The notes under the pieces are model-generated. The model was not told the DNA's origin. It worked only from the letters and a program-made list of their open reading frames with translations, and ran no database searches. Both the position numbers and the translations under genes were made by a program. A stretch of 34,383 nucleotides of DNA from Spirochaetales bacterium. Its GTDB lineage: Bacteria; Spirochaetota; Spirochaetia; SZUA-6; DRHE01. Below, in pieces: positions 8,079 through 16,676 of the stretch. Location: the NCBI GenBank assembly GCA_016935715.1, contig JAFGQJ010000087.1, positions 1 to 34,383 on the forward strand. Reading direction: 5' to 3'. How positions within the stretch are numbered: position 1 is the stretch's first letter; each line of letters starts with the position of its first letter.

Positions 8079-8546
8079 TCAGGCGATAATCGAGAACCTG
8101 CAGAATTTCGGTTTGGCCAGGCGTTCGAAATCCTTGTACGGGATCTGGATCAGCTCCGTGTGGGAGCAGGCGTTGAAGGCGATCTCTTCATCCTTTTTCA
8201 GGGTTTCGTCCGCATACACCGGCAGGCCGTAGAGATTCCCGAAGGGCGGCATGGCCCCGGTCTCACATCCGGAAAACAGGTGGGAGAACTCCTCCTCCCT
8301 GGCCAGGTCCACGCTGGAGGCCTTGCACGATTTTTTGAGGCTCTCCAGGTCGATCTGGTACTTGGCGGGCAGCACGGCCATGGCCATCTTTCCGTCGATC
8401 TTCACGATTACGGTCTTGGCCATGTTCCTGCCTTTCACGTGTGCAGAGGCGGCGATCTCCTGAGCCGTGTACGCGGTGGAATGTCGCAGCGACACGTACT
8501 TGACCTTGTTCTTGTCGAGAAACTCTTTCAACTGCGTGACGGGCAT
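8079..8546 (-). CDS. YbaK/ProX-family aminoacyl-tRNA deacylase-like protein
   Basis: 155 residues covering the whole YbaK/aminoacyl-tRNA-synthetase-associated domain. The N-terminal HSTAYTAQEIAASAHVKGRN matches the family segment that begins the substrate pocket, with K44 in MAKTVIVK at the catalytic position. ETGAMPPFGNLYGLPVYAD is the conserved G-x-x-P-P-F-G loop. Such proteins hydrolyse mischarged tRNA (for example Ala- or Cys-tRNA-Pro) in the cytosol. The ATG at 8544-8546 has a strong purine-rich ribosome site just upstream, and a good promoter lies at 8566-8594. Which mischarged tRNA it edits is unknown. Confidence 0.9.
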   Translation of the reverse strand: MPVTQLKEFLDKNKVKYVSLRHSTAYTAQEIAASAHVKGRNMAKTVIVKIDGKMAMAVLPAKYQIDLESLKKSCKASSVDLAREEEFSHLFSGCETGAMPPFGNLYGLPVYADETLKKDEEIAFNACSHTELIQIPYKDFERLAKPKFCRFSIIA

Positions 8547-8565
8547 GATTTTCCTCCTCCCCCTA

Positions 8566-8594
8566 ATGATAGATGATTACGGGCGCGAGCGCAA
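8566..8594 (-). promoter_or_regulatory. Candidate sigma-70-type promoter of the YbaK gene
   Basis: On the minus strand: -35 TTGCGC (8589-8594), a 17-bp spacer, -10 TATCAT (8566-8571). This predicts transcription from about 8559, giving a leader of roughly a dozen bases that still contains the ribosome site. Confidence 0.45.
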
Positions 8595-8607
8595 AGCAAA
8601 ATCCCTG

Positions 8608-8636
8608 TCGACATCGATCCGGGGAACGTGTACAGT
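8608..8636 (+). promoter_or_regulatory. Candidate sigma-70-type promoter of the VOC-xth pair
   Basis: TCGACA (8608-8613), a 17-bp spacer and TACAGT (8631-8636) form a good -35/-10 pair. It is divergent from, and 14 bp away from, the promoter of the YbaK gene. The predicted leader is about 30 bases and holds the strong ribosome site of the VOC gene. Confidence 0.5.
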
Positions 8637-8674
8637 GGTCGAAAATTCCCGAAGAGCACAGGGGAGGCAGAGCG

Positions 8675-9136
8675 GTGAGTTCGAACGTTCAGGCCAGATA
8701 CACCCACACGAATCTGGTAGCCCGGGACTGGCGCAAACTGTCCCGGTTCTATGAGAGCGTGTTCGGTTGCCTCCCCGTTCCCCCCGAGCGGGATCTGGAG
8801 GGCGAAGGACTGCAGCGAGGCAGCGGAGTTTCCGGTGTGCGGATCAGGGGGATCCACCTCCGCCTGCCGGGTTACGGAGCCAAAGGACCCACCATCGAAG
8901 TATTCGAGTACAGCCGGGGCATCGGGTGCGAACCCCCGGTCCCGAATCGTCACGGCTGGGGGCACATAGCCTTCGAGGTCGACGATGTGCCCGCTGCATT
9001 GCAGGCCGTGGTGGAAGCGGGAGGATCCCGCCTGGGTGAAGTGGTTACCTTCGAGGTGCCGGAGGCGGGTACCATTACCTGGACCTACGCTCGTGATCCC
9101 GAGCAGAATATAATCGAGCTGCAGAGCTGGTCGTGA
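8675..9136 (+). CDS. VOC-family (glyoxalase/dioxygenase-fold) protein, GTG start
   Basis: 153 residues, one vicinal-oxygen-chelate domain made of two beta-alpha-beta-beta-beta units. The N-terminal ARYTHTNLVARDWRKLSRFY and the central GWGHIAFEVDDVPAAL carry the two His ligands; the C-terminal ARDPEQNIIELQSW carries the Glu. The reaction is not identifiable: lyase, dioxygenase and resistance proteins share the fold. The frame is open from 8573, but GTG at 8675 has an excellent ribosome site (GGGAGG, 8662-8667, seven bases away), and the preceding 34 residues look non-coding. The TGA overlaps a possible GTG start of the exonuclease III gene (GTGA, 9133-9136), so the two form an operon. Confidence 0.87.
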   Translation: MSSNVQARYTHTNLVARDWRKLSRFYESVFGCLPVPPERDLEGEGLQRGSGVSGVRIRGIHLRLPGYGAKGPTIEVFEYSRGIGCEPPVPNRHGWGHIAFEVDDVPAALQAVVEAGGSRLGEVVTFEVPEAGTITWTYARDPEQNIIELQSWS

Positions 9137-9171
9137 GCGCATCAGGGGCGCCGCAATGCCGCCGAAACGCG

Positions 9172-9927
9172 ATGAAGCTTCTGTCCTGGAACGTCAACGG
9201 GCTGCGGGCCGTCCTTCGCAAAGGCGGCTTCTCCTTCCTTTCCGAGCAGCGCCCCGATATCCTCTGCCTGCAGGAGATCCGGGCGCAGCCGCAGCAGGTG
9301 GGCCCGATCCTGCCCGAGTATCCCTGCCAGTACTGGAACCCAGCGGAAAAGGCCGGTTATTCCGGCACGCTCTGCTTCTCGAAGACCGAAGCCCTGCAGG
9401 TCCGCCGGGGAATGGGCAGTCCGGAGCACGACGGCGAGGGACGCCTGCTCACGCTGACGTTCCCCGGCTTTCACCTGGTGAACGTCTATACGCCGAACGC
9501 CCAAAGGGGACTGCGGCGGCTGGCCTACCGACAGAAGTGGGACCGGGATTTCAGGGCCCACCTCCTGCACCTGGAGGAGAGCGCTCCGGTGGTGTTCTGC
9601 GGGGACCTGAACGTTGCCCACGAGGAGATCGACCTGGCCCATCCCCAGGCCAACAGGCTGAACGCCGGCTTCACCGACCAGGAACGGCAGGGATTCAGCG
9701 GACATCTGGCGGCGGGCTACATCGACACCTTTCGCGAGTTCTGCAAGGAGGGAGGACACTACACGTGGTGGAGCGCTGTCACCCGGGCACGGGAGAGGAA
9801 CGTGGGATGGCGGATCGACTATTTCTGCATTTCCCGACGCCTGCGTCCCGCTCTCGGCAGCGCCTTCATCCTGCCGGAGATCCCGGGCTCGGATCACTGT
9901 CCCGTGGGCATCACCCTGGAGCTGTAG
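9172..9927 (+). CDS. xth: Exodeoxyribonuclease III / AP endonuclease
   Basis: 251 residues, the usual length for ExoIII. It would cut DNA at abasic sites and remove 3' blocking groups in base excision repair. All catalytic residues are visible: Asn7 in LLSWNVNGLRA, Glu35 in LCLQEIRA, Tyr106 in VNVYTPN, Asp145 and Asn147 in FCGDLNVAHEEID, and Asp241-His242 in GSDHCPVGI. I chose the ATG at 9172 because the family almost always begins at this MKLLSWNVNG point. A GTG at 9133 overlapping the VOC stop would add 13 residues and give tighter coupling; neither has a clear ribosome site. The last 34 bp overlap the 3' end of the convergent histidine kinase gene. Confidence 0.93.
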   Translation: MKLLSWNVNGLRAVLRKGGFSFLSEQRPDILCLQEIRAQPQQVGPILPEYPCQYWNPAEKAGYSGTLCFSKTEALQVRRGMGSPEHDGEGRLLTLTFPGFHLVNVYTPNAQRGLRRLAYRQKWDRDFRAHLLHLEESAPVVFCGDLNVAHEEIDLAHPQANRLNAGFTDQERQGFSGHLAAGYIDTFREFCKEGGHYTWWSAVTRARERNVGWRIDYFCISRRLRPALGSAFILPEIPGSDHCPVGITLEL

Positions 9928-12719
9928 CCGTCCCGCTCATCGGGCACTCGTGAAACGTAGGGCGCCGCCGCCGCCTTCAGGCGCTGGTACTCCTCTTCGA
10001 CGGCCGCAAGGGCCGATCGGGATGCATCCAGGTCGCCGGCTCCGGCCGCATCCTCGAGCCTGCGGGCGGCATCACCGAGGGAAGGGGCGACCAGATTGTA
10101 GGCTCCCCCCTTCATCGAATGGGCCTCCTGGCGGACCTCTCCCCACTGCCCCGCTTCCACAACGCCCGTGATCCTGTCGATCTGAACGGCCACGGTCTTC
10201 AAGAACGAGGCCAGGACGCCGCGAACCACGTCCTCCCGTCCCATGAAGACCTCGAGAGCTTTGGGGAAATCGAAGACCGCCTTCGCCTGGCCCTGCGGGG
10301 GAACCCCCTCCCCGGGATCCGACGGAGCCGAAACGCCCGGCAGCCACCGATCGAGAACGGGAAGGAGATCCTTCTTCTTGAAGGGCTTGGTCAGGCAGTG
10401 GTCCATTCCGGCGGCGATCGCCCGCTGCTGTTCTTCCTGCAGCGCGCTGGCCGTGACGGCTATGATCGGAGTTCCCACGCCCATCTCTCTCAGCTTCCTG
10501 GTGGCATCGTAGCCGTTCATGTTCGGCATCTGGACGTCCATGAAGATCAGATCGTAGCGTGTCTGCCCGGCCGCCTCGAGCGCCTCCAGGCCGTCGGCCG
10601 CCAGGTACACGCTGTGGCCGAGCTTTTCGAGGATCGTCTTGAACAGCTGCCGGTTGACCTCGTGATCCTCGACGACCAGAATACGGGCCACCTTCGGCTC
10701 CGCTCCGGCGGGTCTCTCCGGCGCCTCGCCCGCTTCTTCGACCAGCTCCGTCTCCTCGGCCGCTTCCAGCTCCGCCAGCTCCGGTTCGTACTCCAGGGTC
10801 AACACCCTGAAGACCTCGGCCAGAAGGGAGCTGCGCTTCACCGGTTTGCTCAGGTAGCCGTGAAACCATCTGAGGCGCTTCATCTTGGCCTCTCCGCTTC
10901 CCGACCCTTCCGGTGTCAGCAGGATGAGCTTCATTTCCGAGAGCAGCGGATCGGAGGTCACCTCGCTGGCCAGCTGCCAGCCGTCGATTCCGGGCATGCG
11001 CAGATCCACCAGGACCAGGGCGTAGGGATCACCTCCCTCCTGCACGGATCGCCGCATCCGCTCCAGCGCATCCTTGCCGGTCTGCGCTTCCTCCACGCGG
11101 CTGCCCCAATACTCCAGGTAGTTTCTGACGCACTCCCGCGCCGATGCATTGTCATCCACCACCAGCACCCGCAGACCGGAAAAAAAATCAGCCGGCAGGT
11201 CTTCGAACAGGTTGGCCTTGTCCTGCGTTTTCAGCGTAACGGTGAACCAGAACGTGGAGCCGGCGCCCTCTTCGCTGTCCGCCCCGATCCTGCCTTCCAT
11301 CATTTCGACCAGGCTCTTGGAGATCGACAGCCCCAGCCCGGTGCCTCCGTACTTGCGGGTGGTTGAGGTATCGGCCTGAGAGAAGGATTGGAACAGCCGG
11401 GCCATCCCCGTCTTCCCGATCCCGATTCCGGTGTCCCGGACCATGAACTTCAGGGTACAGCGATCATCCCCCTTCTCCACCGACTCGACGGAGATCTGCA
11501 CCTCCCCCTCTGCGGTAAACTTCACCGCGTTGTTGAACAGGTTGATGACGATCTGGCGCAGGCGGGCGGGGTCTCCCCGCAGGCGGTGGGCAACGCCCGG
11601 GGCGATGAATAGGATCACCTCCAGGTTTTTCCTATGCGCCTCCAGGATCACCAGATCGACGGCTTTCTCGCACATCTCGTAGAGGTCGAAATCGATCTCC
11701 TCCAGGGTGAGCTTTCCCGCCTCGATTTTCGAGTAGTCCAGGATGTCGTTGACCAGGGTGAGAAGGACATCGGCGGAGAAGCGGACCTGATCGGCGTATT
11801 CGCTCTGTTCCATGTCCAGGTCCGTATCCAGCAGAAGCTCGGTCATGCCGGTTATGGTGTGAATCGGCGTGCGAATCTCGTGGCTCATGTTCGCCAGGAA
11901 CTCGCTCTTGGTGCGGGCCATGGCCTCTGCCAGCTCTTTCGCCTTCTGCAGATTCACCTCGCTTCTCTTCCAGCGGCTGACGTCCTTGACCAATCCGAAG
12001 ATGTACTGCCCCCGGCCGGATGGATCCGGAAGTATCGACAGGGTAAGGCGCCACCAGGCGTTCTGGCCGTCGTGGCGGTGAAAACGGCTCTCCGTTTCGA
12101 AATAGCCGACCTCCCCCGCCTTCAGCGCGGAGAGGTTCTCCTGGTACTGCCCGCAATCATCCGGATGGGCGAACACCGACAGCTTCCTGCCCTTCAGCTC
12201 CTCGGCCGAAAAGCCCAGCATGGTCTGCAGAGCGGCATTGCTGCGCACCAGCCGCCCCTCCAGGTCCATCAGGACCATCCCCACGGGACAGTGATTGAAA
12301 AAGGAGGCGAAGGGGTTTTCGTCGTCCTTCAGCTGCCCGACCTCCCGCATCAGATCCTCCAGCGACCGGGAGGTGGCGTGAAGCTGATGCGTGTAGCGCA
12401 GGACCCGCCGCAGCAGGTCCTCGCTGAGCGACTCGCTGATCAGGAAATCCTGAGCCCCCGCCGACAGCGCCCTGGAACCGCTTTCCCCGCTGTCCACCAG
12501 GACCACGATCGGCTGATCCGTCTTTTTCCTCAGCTCGCGGACTTTCTCTTCCAGCTCATGACCGGCAACCCTGCCGCAGTCGAGCAGGATGACATCGACA
12601 TCGACGTGAACGAGAAAATTGTTGGCTTCCTGGATATCCTCGGCGAACAGAAGCTGATCCGCTCCCTCTTCCCGTATGGCGAAGCTGTTTCTTTCGACTC
12701 CCACCAGCAAGATTTGCAC
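9894..12719 (-). CDS. Hybrid sensor histidine kinase (pseudo-REC, PAS, HisKA, HATPase, REC, REC, HPt)
   Basis: 941-residue cytosolic phosphorelay protein without membrane segments. Domains in order: receiver-like 1-110 (Asp47 present, but the conserved Lys after the fourth strand is absent, LISES), PAS 137-250, HisKA 265-335 with phospho-His280 in MSHEIRTPIH, HATPase 380-497 (N396, DTGIGI at 429-434, GGTGLGLSI at 458-466), receiver 515-640 (Asp572), receiver 677-793 (Asp728), and HPt 815-925 (His867 in AHSMKGG). The whole BarA-type relay is therefore in one chain, and no partner response regulator is seen. GTG start at 12717-12719 with AGGA seven bases upstream. It is divergent from the TRAP operon, which it may control. 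Confidence 0.94.
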   Translation of the reverse strand: MQILLVGVERNSFAIREEGADQLLFAEDIQEANNFLVHVDVDVILLDCGRVAGHELEEKVRELRKKTDQPIVVLVDSGESGSRALSAGAQDFLISESLSEDLLRRVLRYTHQLHATSRSLEDLMREVGQLKDDENPFASFFNHCPVGMVLMDLEGRLVRSNAALQTMLGFSAEELKGRKLSVFAHPDDCGQYQENLSALKAGEVGYFETESRFHRHDGQNAWWRLTLSILPDPSGRGQYIFGLVKDVSRWKRSEVNLQKAKELAEAMARTKSEFLANMSHEIRTPIHTITGMTELLLDTDLDMEQSEYADQVRFSADVLLTLVNDILDYSKIEAGKLTLEEIDFDLYEMCEKAVDLVILEAHRKNLEVILFIAPGVAHRLRGDPARLRQIVINLFNNAVKFTAEGEVQISVESVEKGDDRCTLKFMVRDTGIGIGKTGMARLFQSFSQADTSTTRKYGGTGLGLSISKSLVEMMEGRIGADSEEGAGSTFWFTVTLKTQDKANLFEDLPADFFSGLRVLVVDDNASARECVRNYLEYWGSRVEEAQTGKDALERMRRSVQEGGDPYALVLVDLRMPGIDGWQLASEVTSDPLLSEMKLILLTPEGSGSGEAKMKRLRWFHGYLSKPVKRSSLLAEVFRVLTLEYEPELAELEAAEETELVEEAGEAPERPAGAEPKVARILVVEDHEVNRQLFKTILEKLGHSVYLAADGLEALEAAGQTRYDLIFMDVQMPNMNGYDATRKLREMGVGTPIIAVTASALQEEQQRAIAAGMDHCLTKPFKKKDLLPVLDRWLPGVSAPSDPGEGVPPQGQAKAVFDFPKALEVFMGREDVVRGVLASFLKTVAVQIDRITGVVEAGQWGEVRQEAHSMKGGAYNLVAPSLGDAARRLEDAAGAGDLDASRSALAAVEEEYQRLKAAAAPYVSRVPDERDGYSSRVMPTGQ

Positions 12720-12834
12720 CCGTGTATCCTAATCCCTCGACAACGGCCGCGTCAACAAAGTTTGTCTGAAGGTGATACCCGGGGCGAAAAAATCATGTTG
12801 CATTATCCGGGGCGTCCATGGCAAACTCTAGAGT
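12720..12834. promoter_or_regulatory. Divergent control region between histidine kinase and TRAP operon
   Basis: A 12-bp direct repeat ending in CCGGGGCG occurs at 12775-12786 and 12803-12814 (10 of 12 match, 28 bp apart). A small perfect palindrome ACAAAGTTTGT lies at 12755-12765. No good -10/-35 pair was found for either side. These are possible binding sites for the regulator of the TRAP genes; that role is inferred. Confidence 0.35.
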
Positions 12835-13776
12835 ATGGTTAAACGTGGTGCAATCGTGCTGATTTCCCTTCTGGCTGTGCTGCTCGGCTCCTGTTCGATC
12901 AACAAGATGGCCGTCAACCTGGTAGCCAGGACACTCTCCTCCGGGGAGAGCACCGTTTTCACCGGCGAAGAGGATCCGCAGCTGGTGGCCGACGCGCTGC
13001 CCTTCGCCATGAAGCTCTACGAATCGCTGCTCGAGCAAACCCCGGAAAACGAGGATCTGCTTCTGACCACGGGCAGCATCTTCGCCATGTACGCCAACGC
13101 CTTCGTCCAGACCCCGGCCAGCATGCTGCCGGCAAGCGAATACGAACAGCAGCAGCAGGCGCTCGCGCGGGCCAAGAAGCTGTACCTGAGGGGTCGCGGG
13201 TATCTGATGCAGGCCATGGAGCTGCGCCACCCGGGATTCGGCGAGCAGCTGCGCAGCAACGAGCTGGAGCAGGCCCTTGCGCCCACCGAGGTCGAGGATG
13301 TCCCCTTTCTGTTCTGGACAGCCGCCGCCTGGCTGGGGGCGTTCTCGACGGACACCTTCGACATGGAGCTTCTGCTCGGTCTGTCCAAGCCGATCGCGAT
13401 TCTCAATCGGGCGCTGGAGCTGGATGAATCCTGGTCGGAGGGGATGATCCACGACACCCTGATAGCGATCTACGGCTCCCTGCCCCAGGCCATGGGCGGC
13501 AGCCAGGAGAAGGCGCGCCATCATTTCGAGAAGGCGGTGGAGTACTCGGGAGGACTGTCTCCCTCCCCGTACATCTCCCTGGCAGGCACCGTGTCCGTGG
13601 CCAACCAGGACGTGGAGGAGTTCCGCCGTCTGCTGGGTCAGGCGATCGCCATCGATCCGGATGCGAATCCGGACAATCGCCTTCAGGTCCTGCTCGCCCA
13701 GGACAAGGCCCGCTGGCTTCTCGACCACGTGGAAGATTTTTTTCTCATCGATTTGGAGGAGGGGGATCAATCATGA
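12835..13776 (+). CDS. tatT: TatT-type TRAP-associated lipoprotein (TPR-like)
   Basis: 313-residue periplasmic lipoprotein. Signal peptide 1-19 ends in a lipobox, LLGSC, with Cys20 as the lipidation site. The rest is helical: LPFAMKLYESLLEQTPENED, then TGSIFAMYANAFVQTPA and later PIAILNRALELDESW and ARHHFEKAVEY, matching the TPR-like repeats of T. pallidum TatT (Tp0956), which forms a trimer with its substrate-binding partner. It would be the T component beside the DctP-type protein encoded next; the stop and the next ATG overlap (ATGA, 13773-13776). The ATG at 12835 has no strong ribosome site. Family call rests on the lipobox, the repeats and the gene order. Confidence 0.88.
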   Translation: MVKRGAIVLISLLAVLLGSCSINKMAVNLVARTLSSGESTVFTGEEDPQLVADALPFAMKLYESLLEQTPENEDLLLTTGSIFAMYANAFVQTPASMLPASEYEQQQQALARAKKLYLRGRGYLMQAMELRHPGFGEQLRSNELEQALAPTEVEDVPFLFWTAAAWLGAFSTDTFDMELLLGLSKPIAILNRALELDESWSEGMIHDTLIAIYGSLPQAMGGSQEKARHHFEKAVEYSGGLSPSPYISLAGTVSVANQDVEEFRRLLGQAIAIDPDANPDNRLQVLLAQDKARWLLDHVEDFFLIDLEEGDQS

Positions 13777-14756
13777 GGCATAGATGGGCTCTGGTGCTGC
13801 TGGTCGGCATCCTCTTCGGTTCCTTGCAGGTCGAGGCGCAGGTGATCAAGGTGGGCAGCGTGGCCCCCGAGGGGTCTCCCTGGGACAGAGCGCTGAAGCG
13901 CATCGCTCTGGACTGGCAGAAGATCTCCGGCGGGAGGGTCACCCTGAAGATCTACAGCGGCGGGATCGCCGGGGACGAGCCGGACATGATCCGCAAGATG
14001 AGGATCAACCAGATCCAGGCCGCCGCCATGTCCGGTTCCGGCCTCGGCAAGATCGATCCTGACTGGCTGGTGTATCAGCTTCCCTTCCTGACCCAGAACG
14101 ACGAGGAGCTGGACTACCTGTTCGAACGCCTGCGGCCCGAGCTGGAGCGGCGGATGGAGGACAAGGGATTCACCTTCCTAGCCATCATCAAGTCGGGGTG
14201 GCTGCGCTTCTTCGCCAAGGAGAAGGTGGTCACGCCGGACGATTTCCGGAAGCTGAAGTTCTTCGTCATGGAGGGCAGCCCGGAGGTGGACCAGGCCTGG
14301 AAAATTATGGGTTTCCATATCGTGCCCCTCCCACCGAACGACGCCTTCGCAGCGCTGCAGAGCGGAATGGTGGAGATTTTCACCGCCTCCCCGCTGACCG
14401 CGGCGGCGATGCAGTGGTTCGCCCTGGCCCCCCACATGACCGACATCAACTGGACGCCCTTCACCGCCGGGCTGGTGATCTCCAACCAGGCCTGGCGCAG
14501 GATCCCGCGGGAGCTGCAGCCCAAGCTCAAAGCGGCGACCCGCAGCGTCCTGGCGGATCTGGAAGCGGAGATCATTGAGCTGGAGAACCAGGCCATGGAA
14601 ATCATGAAGGACAACGGCCTGATCGTCCACCAGGTGCCGCCGGCCGTCCAGGAAGAGTGGGAGGAGCTGGTCCAGGAGGGCTTCAAGATCCTCGTCGGCG
14701 ACGTGATCTCCCGCGACCTGTACGAGCAGGCCAGACAGATCATCTCAGAATATTAA
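13773..14756 (+). CDS. dctP: TRAP transporter substrate-binding protein, DctP/TatP family
   Basis: 327-residue periplasmic binding protein. Signal peptide 1-22 ends at VEA. The mature start VIKVGSVAPEGSPWDRALKR and the segment KIYSGGIAGDEPDMIRKMRI are typical for DctP proteins, and FFVMEGSPEVDQAWKIMG followed by PPNDAFAALQSGMVEIFTAS is the signature of the second lobe. It would capture a small organic acid or related hydrophobic ligand and hand it to the DctQM permease. In spirochaetal systems the partner TatT may help deliver hydrophobic ligands. Gene order tatT-dctP-dctQM with an ATGA overlap upstream and 9 bp downstream indicates one operon. The ligand cannot be predicted. Confidence 0.94.
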   Translation: MRHRWALVLLVGILFGSLQVEAQVIKVGSVAPEGSPWDRALKRIALDWQKISGGRVTLKIYSGGIAGDEPDMIRKMRINQIQAAAMSGSGLGKIDPDWLVYQLPFLTQNDEELDYLFERLRPELERRMEDKGFTFLAIIKSGWLRFFAKEKVVTPDDFRKLKFFVMEGSPEVDQAWKIMGFHIVPLPPNDAFAALQSGMVEIFTASPLTAAAMQWFALAPHMTDINWTPFTAGLVISNQAWRRIPRELQPKLKAATRSVLADLEAEIIELENQAMEIMKDNGLIVHQVPPAVQEEWEELVQEGFKILVGDVISRDLYEQARQIISEY

Positions 14757-14765
14757 GTAGAGTCC

Positions 14766-16676
14766 ATGCAGCCGCTACAGTCGGACCGCCGGGCGATTCG
14801 GGGCGCTCTCCGCTTCGAAAACGGCCTCAGCGGGCTCGTTCTGCTGCTGATCGCCCTGCTTCCGGCCATGGAGATCATCGCCCGGCTGTTCTTCAAGACC
14901 GGCATCCACAGCTCTGCGGATCTGACCCACCACCTGGTTCTCTGGCTGACCTGCCTGGGGGGGGCGATCACCTCCAGGGAGGGAAAGCACATCACCCTGT
15001 CGGCGGGCCTGGAGATGATCGGCAGCTCCGTGCGCCTCTGGATCGTCACCGCAACCACTTTCATCTCCACGACCATCTCCACGGCCATGACCTGGAGCGC
15101 CCTGTCCCTGGTGCTGATCGGTTTCGACCCGAGCAAGCGGATCGGCTTCATTCCCGTCCAGATCGCCGCGGCGGTCATCCCCCTCGGCTTCCTGCTCATC
15201 ACGGTGCGGTTCCTGGCCCGCTCCCCGATCCGCGGATGGAAGCGCGCCCTGGCCGCCTTGGGCTGCCTCCTGGGAACGATCATCGCCTTCAGCTCGGTGA
15301 TGAACGTCCTCTACACCGTTTTTCCGCAGGTGCCCCTGTTCCTCGACGGCCTGCAGATGCTCTTCCAGCAGATCGCCGAGCGGATATCCCTGGCCGGCCT
15401 GGTGATCGTGATCCTCTCGATCTTCTTCGGCACGCCCATCTTCATCGTGCTGGGCGGGGTCGCCTATCTCCTGTTCGTGCGCTCCTTCGGCGCCCTGGAG
15501 GTGATCCCGAGCGAGGCCTACTCCATGCTCACCGGCTACAGCATCCCGGCCATACCCCTGTTCACCTTCGCCGGCTTCATCCTCTCTGAGAGCAAGGCGG
15601 GGGAGCGGCTGGTGCGACTGTTCCGGGCCTGGCTGGGCTGGCTGCCCGGGGGGCTGATCATCATGGCGGTCCTGGTCTGCACCTTTTTCACGACCTTCAC
15701 CGGCGCGACCGGGGTGACCATCCTGGCCCTCGGAGCCCTGCTGGCCTACGTGCTGGTGGAAAGCGGACGCTATTCGACGGATTTCGCCAACGGCCTGATC
15801 ACCGGCTCGGGGTCGATCGGGCTGCTGTTTCCCCCCAGCCTGCCGATCATCCTCTACGGGGTGATCGCCCAGATCAACATCAAGCACATGTTCGTCGGCG
15901 GCATCCTGCCCGGTCTGCTCATGGTGCTCACCATCTGCGGGATAGGGGTGTTCACCGCGGTCAGGCACAAGGTCAAGCCGGTGCGCTTCCAGATCAGGGA
16001 AGCGGCCCTGTCCATCAAGGACTCTTTCTGGGAGATCCTGCTGCCGGTGATCATACTCCTCGGCTACTTCGGCGGCCTGTTCACCCTGGTGGAGACCGGG
16101 GCGGTGGCGGTCATCTACGCACTGATCATCGAGATGCTGATCCACCGGGATCTGTCGCTCAGGGACCTGCCAGGCGTCATGCTGAAGTGCATCCCCATCG
16201 TCGGCGGCGTTCTGATCATCCTGGCCGCGGCCAAGGGATTGTCCTACTACCTGGTGGACGCGGAGGTGCCGATGCGCCTCAGCAGCTGGGTGCAGGCGAA
16301 CATCAGCTCCAGGTACCTGTTCCTCATCCTCCTGAACCTGGCTCTGCTGGTAACCGGCTGCCTGATGGATATCTTCTCCGCCATCCTGGTGGTGGTTCCC
16401 CTGATCATTCCCATGGGGGAGATATTCGGCGTCCACCCGGTGCACCTGGGGGTGATCTTCCTGGCAAACCTGGGAGTCGGCTACCTCACCCCGCCGGTCG
16501 GGCTGAACCTGTTCCTGGCCGCCTACCGCTTCGAACAGCCCTTGGTCCGCATCTACAGGAACGTCATCCCCTTCTTCCTGGCCCTGCTGGCGGTGGTCCT
16601 GCTGATCACCTACGTGCCCTGGTTCTCCGTCGGGCTGCTGAGGTGGGAGTTCCTGATCCGTCTGTTCAATCTCTGA
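14766..16676 (+). CDS. Fused TRAP transporter permease DctQM
   Basis: 636 residues combining both membrane subunits. Residues 1-170 are the small DctQ part with four TM helices (SADLTHHLVLWLTCLGGAIT is its conserved stretch). About residues 190-636 are the large DctM part with about 12 TM helices: IFFGTPIFIVLGGVAYLLF opens it, and GLITGSGSIGLLFPPSLPII and GGLFTLVETGAVAVIYALII are DctM signatures, the latter with LVE where TPTE is usual. The permease is driven by an ion gradient. Fused QM occurs in several lineages, including Treponema. It ends 67 bp inside the convergent spermidine-synthase-like gene. Secure family call. Confidence 0.95.
   Translation: MQPLQSDRRAIRGALRFENGLSGLVLLLIALLPAMEIIARLFFKTGIHSSADLTHHLVLWLTCLGGAITSREGKHITLSAGLEMIGSSVRLWIVTATTFISTTISTAMTWSALSLVLIGFDPSKRIGFIPVQIAAAVIPLGFLLITVRFLARSPIRGWKRALAALGCLLGTIIAFSSVMNVLYTVFPQVPLFLDGLQMLFQQIAERISLAGLVIVILSIFFGTPIFIVLGGVAYLLFVRSFGALEVIPSEAYSMLTGYSIPAIPLFTFAGFILSESKAGERLVRLFRAWLGWLPGGLIIMAVLVCTFFTTFTGATGVTILALGALLAYVLVESGRYSTDFANGLITGSGSIGLLFPPSLPIILYGVIAQINIKHMFVGGILPGLLMVLTICGIGVFTAVRHKVKPVRFQIREAALSIKDSFWEILLPVIILLGYFGGLFTLVETGAVAVIYALIIEMLIHRDLSLRDLPGVMLKCIPIVGGVLIILAAAKGLSYYLVDAEVPMRLSSWVQANISSRYLFLILLNLALLVTGCLMDIFSAILVVVPLIIPMGEIFGVHPVHLGVIFLANLGVGYLTPPVGLNLFLAAYRFEQPLVRIYRNVIPFFLALLAVVLLITYVPWFSVGLLRWEFLIRLFNL

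Noticed and set aside
14775..16445. Minus-strand open frame of 556 codons opposite DctQM
   Set aside because: Highly charged, His/Asp/Gln-rich antisense of transmembrane codons; no domain and no ribosome site.
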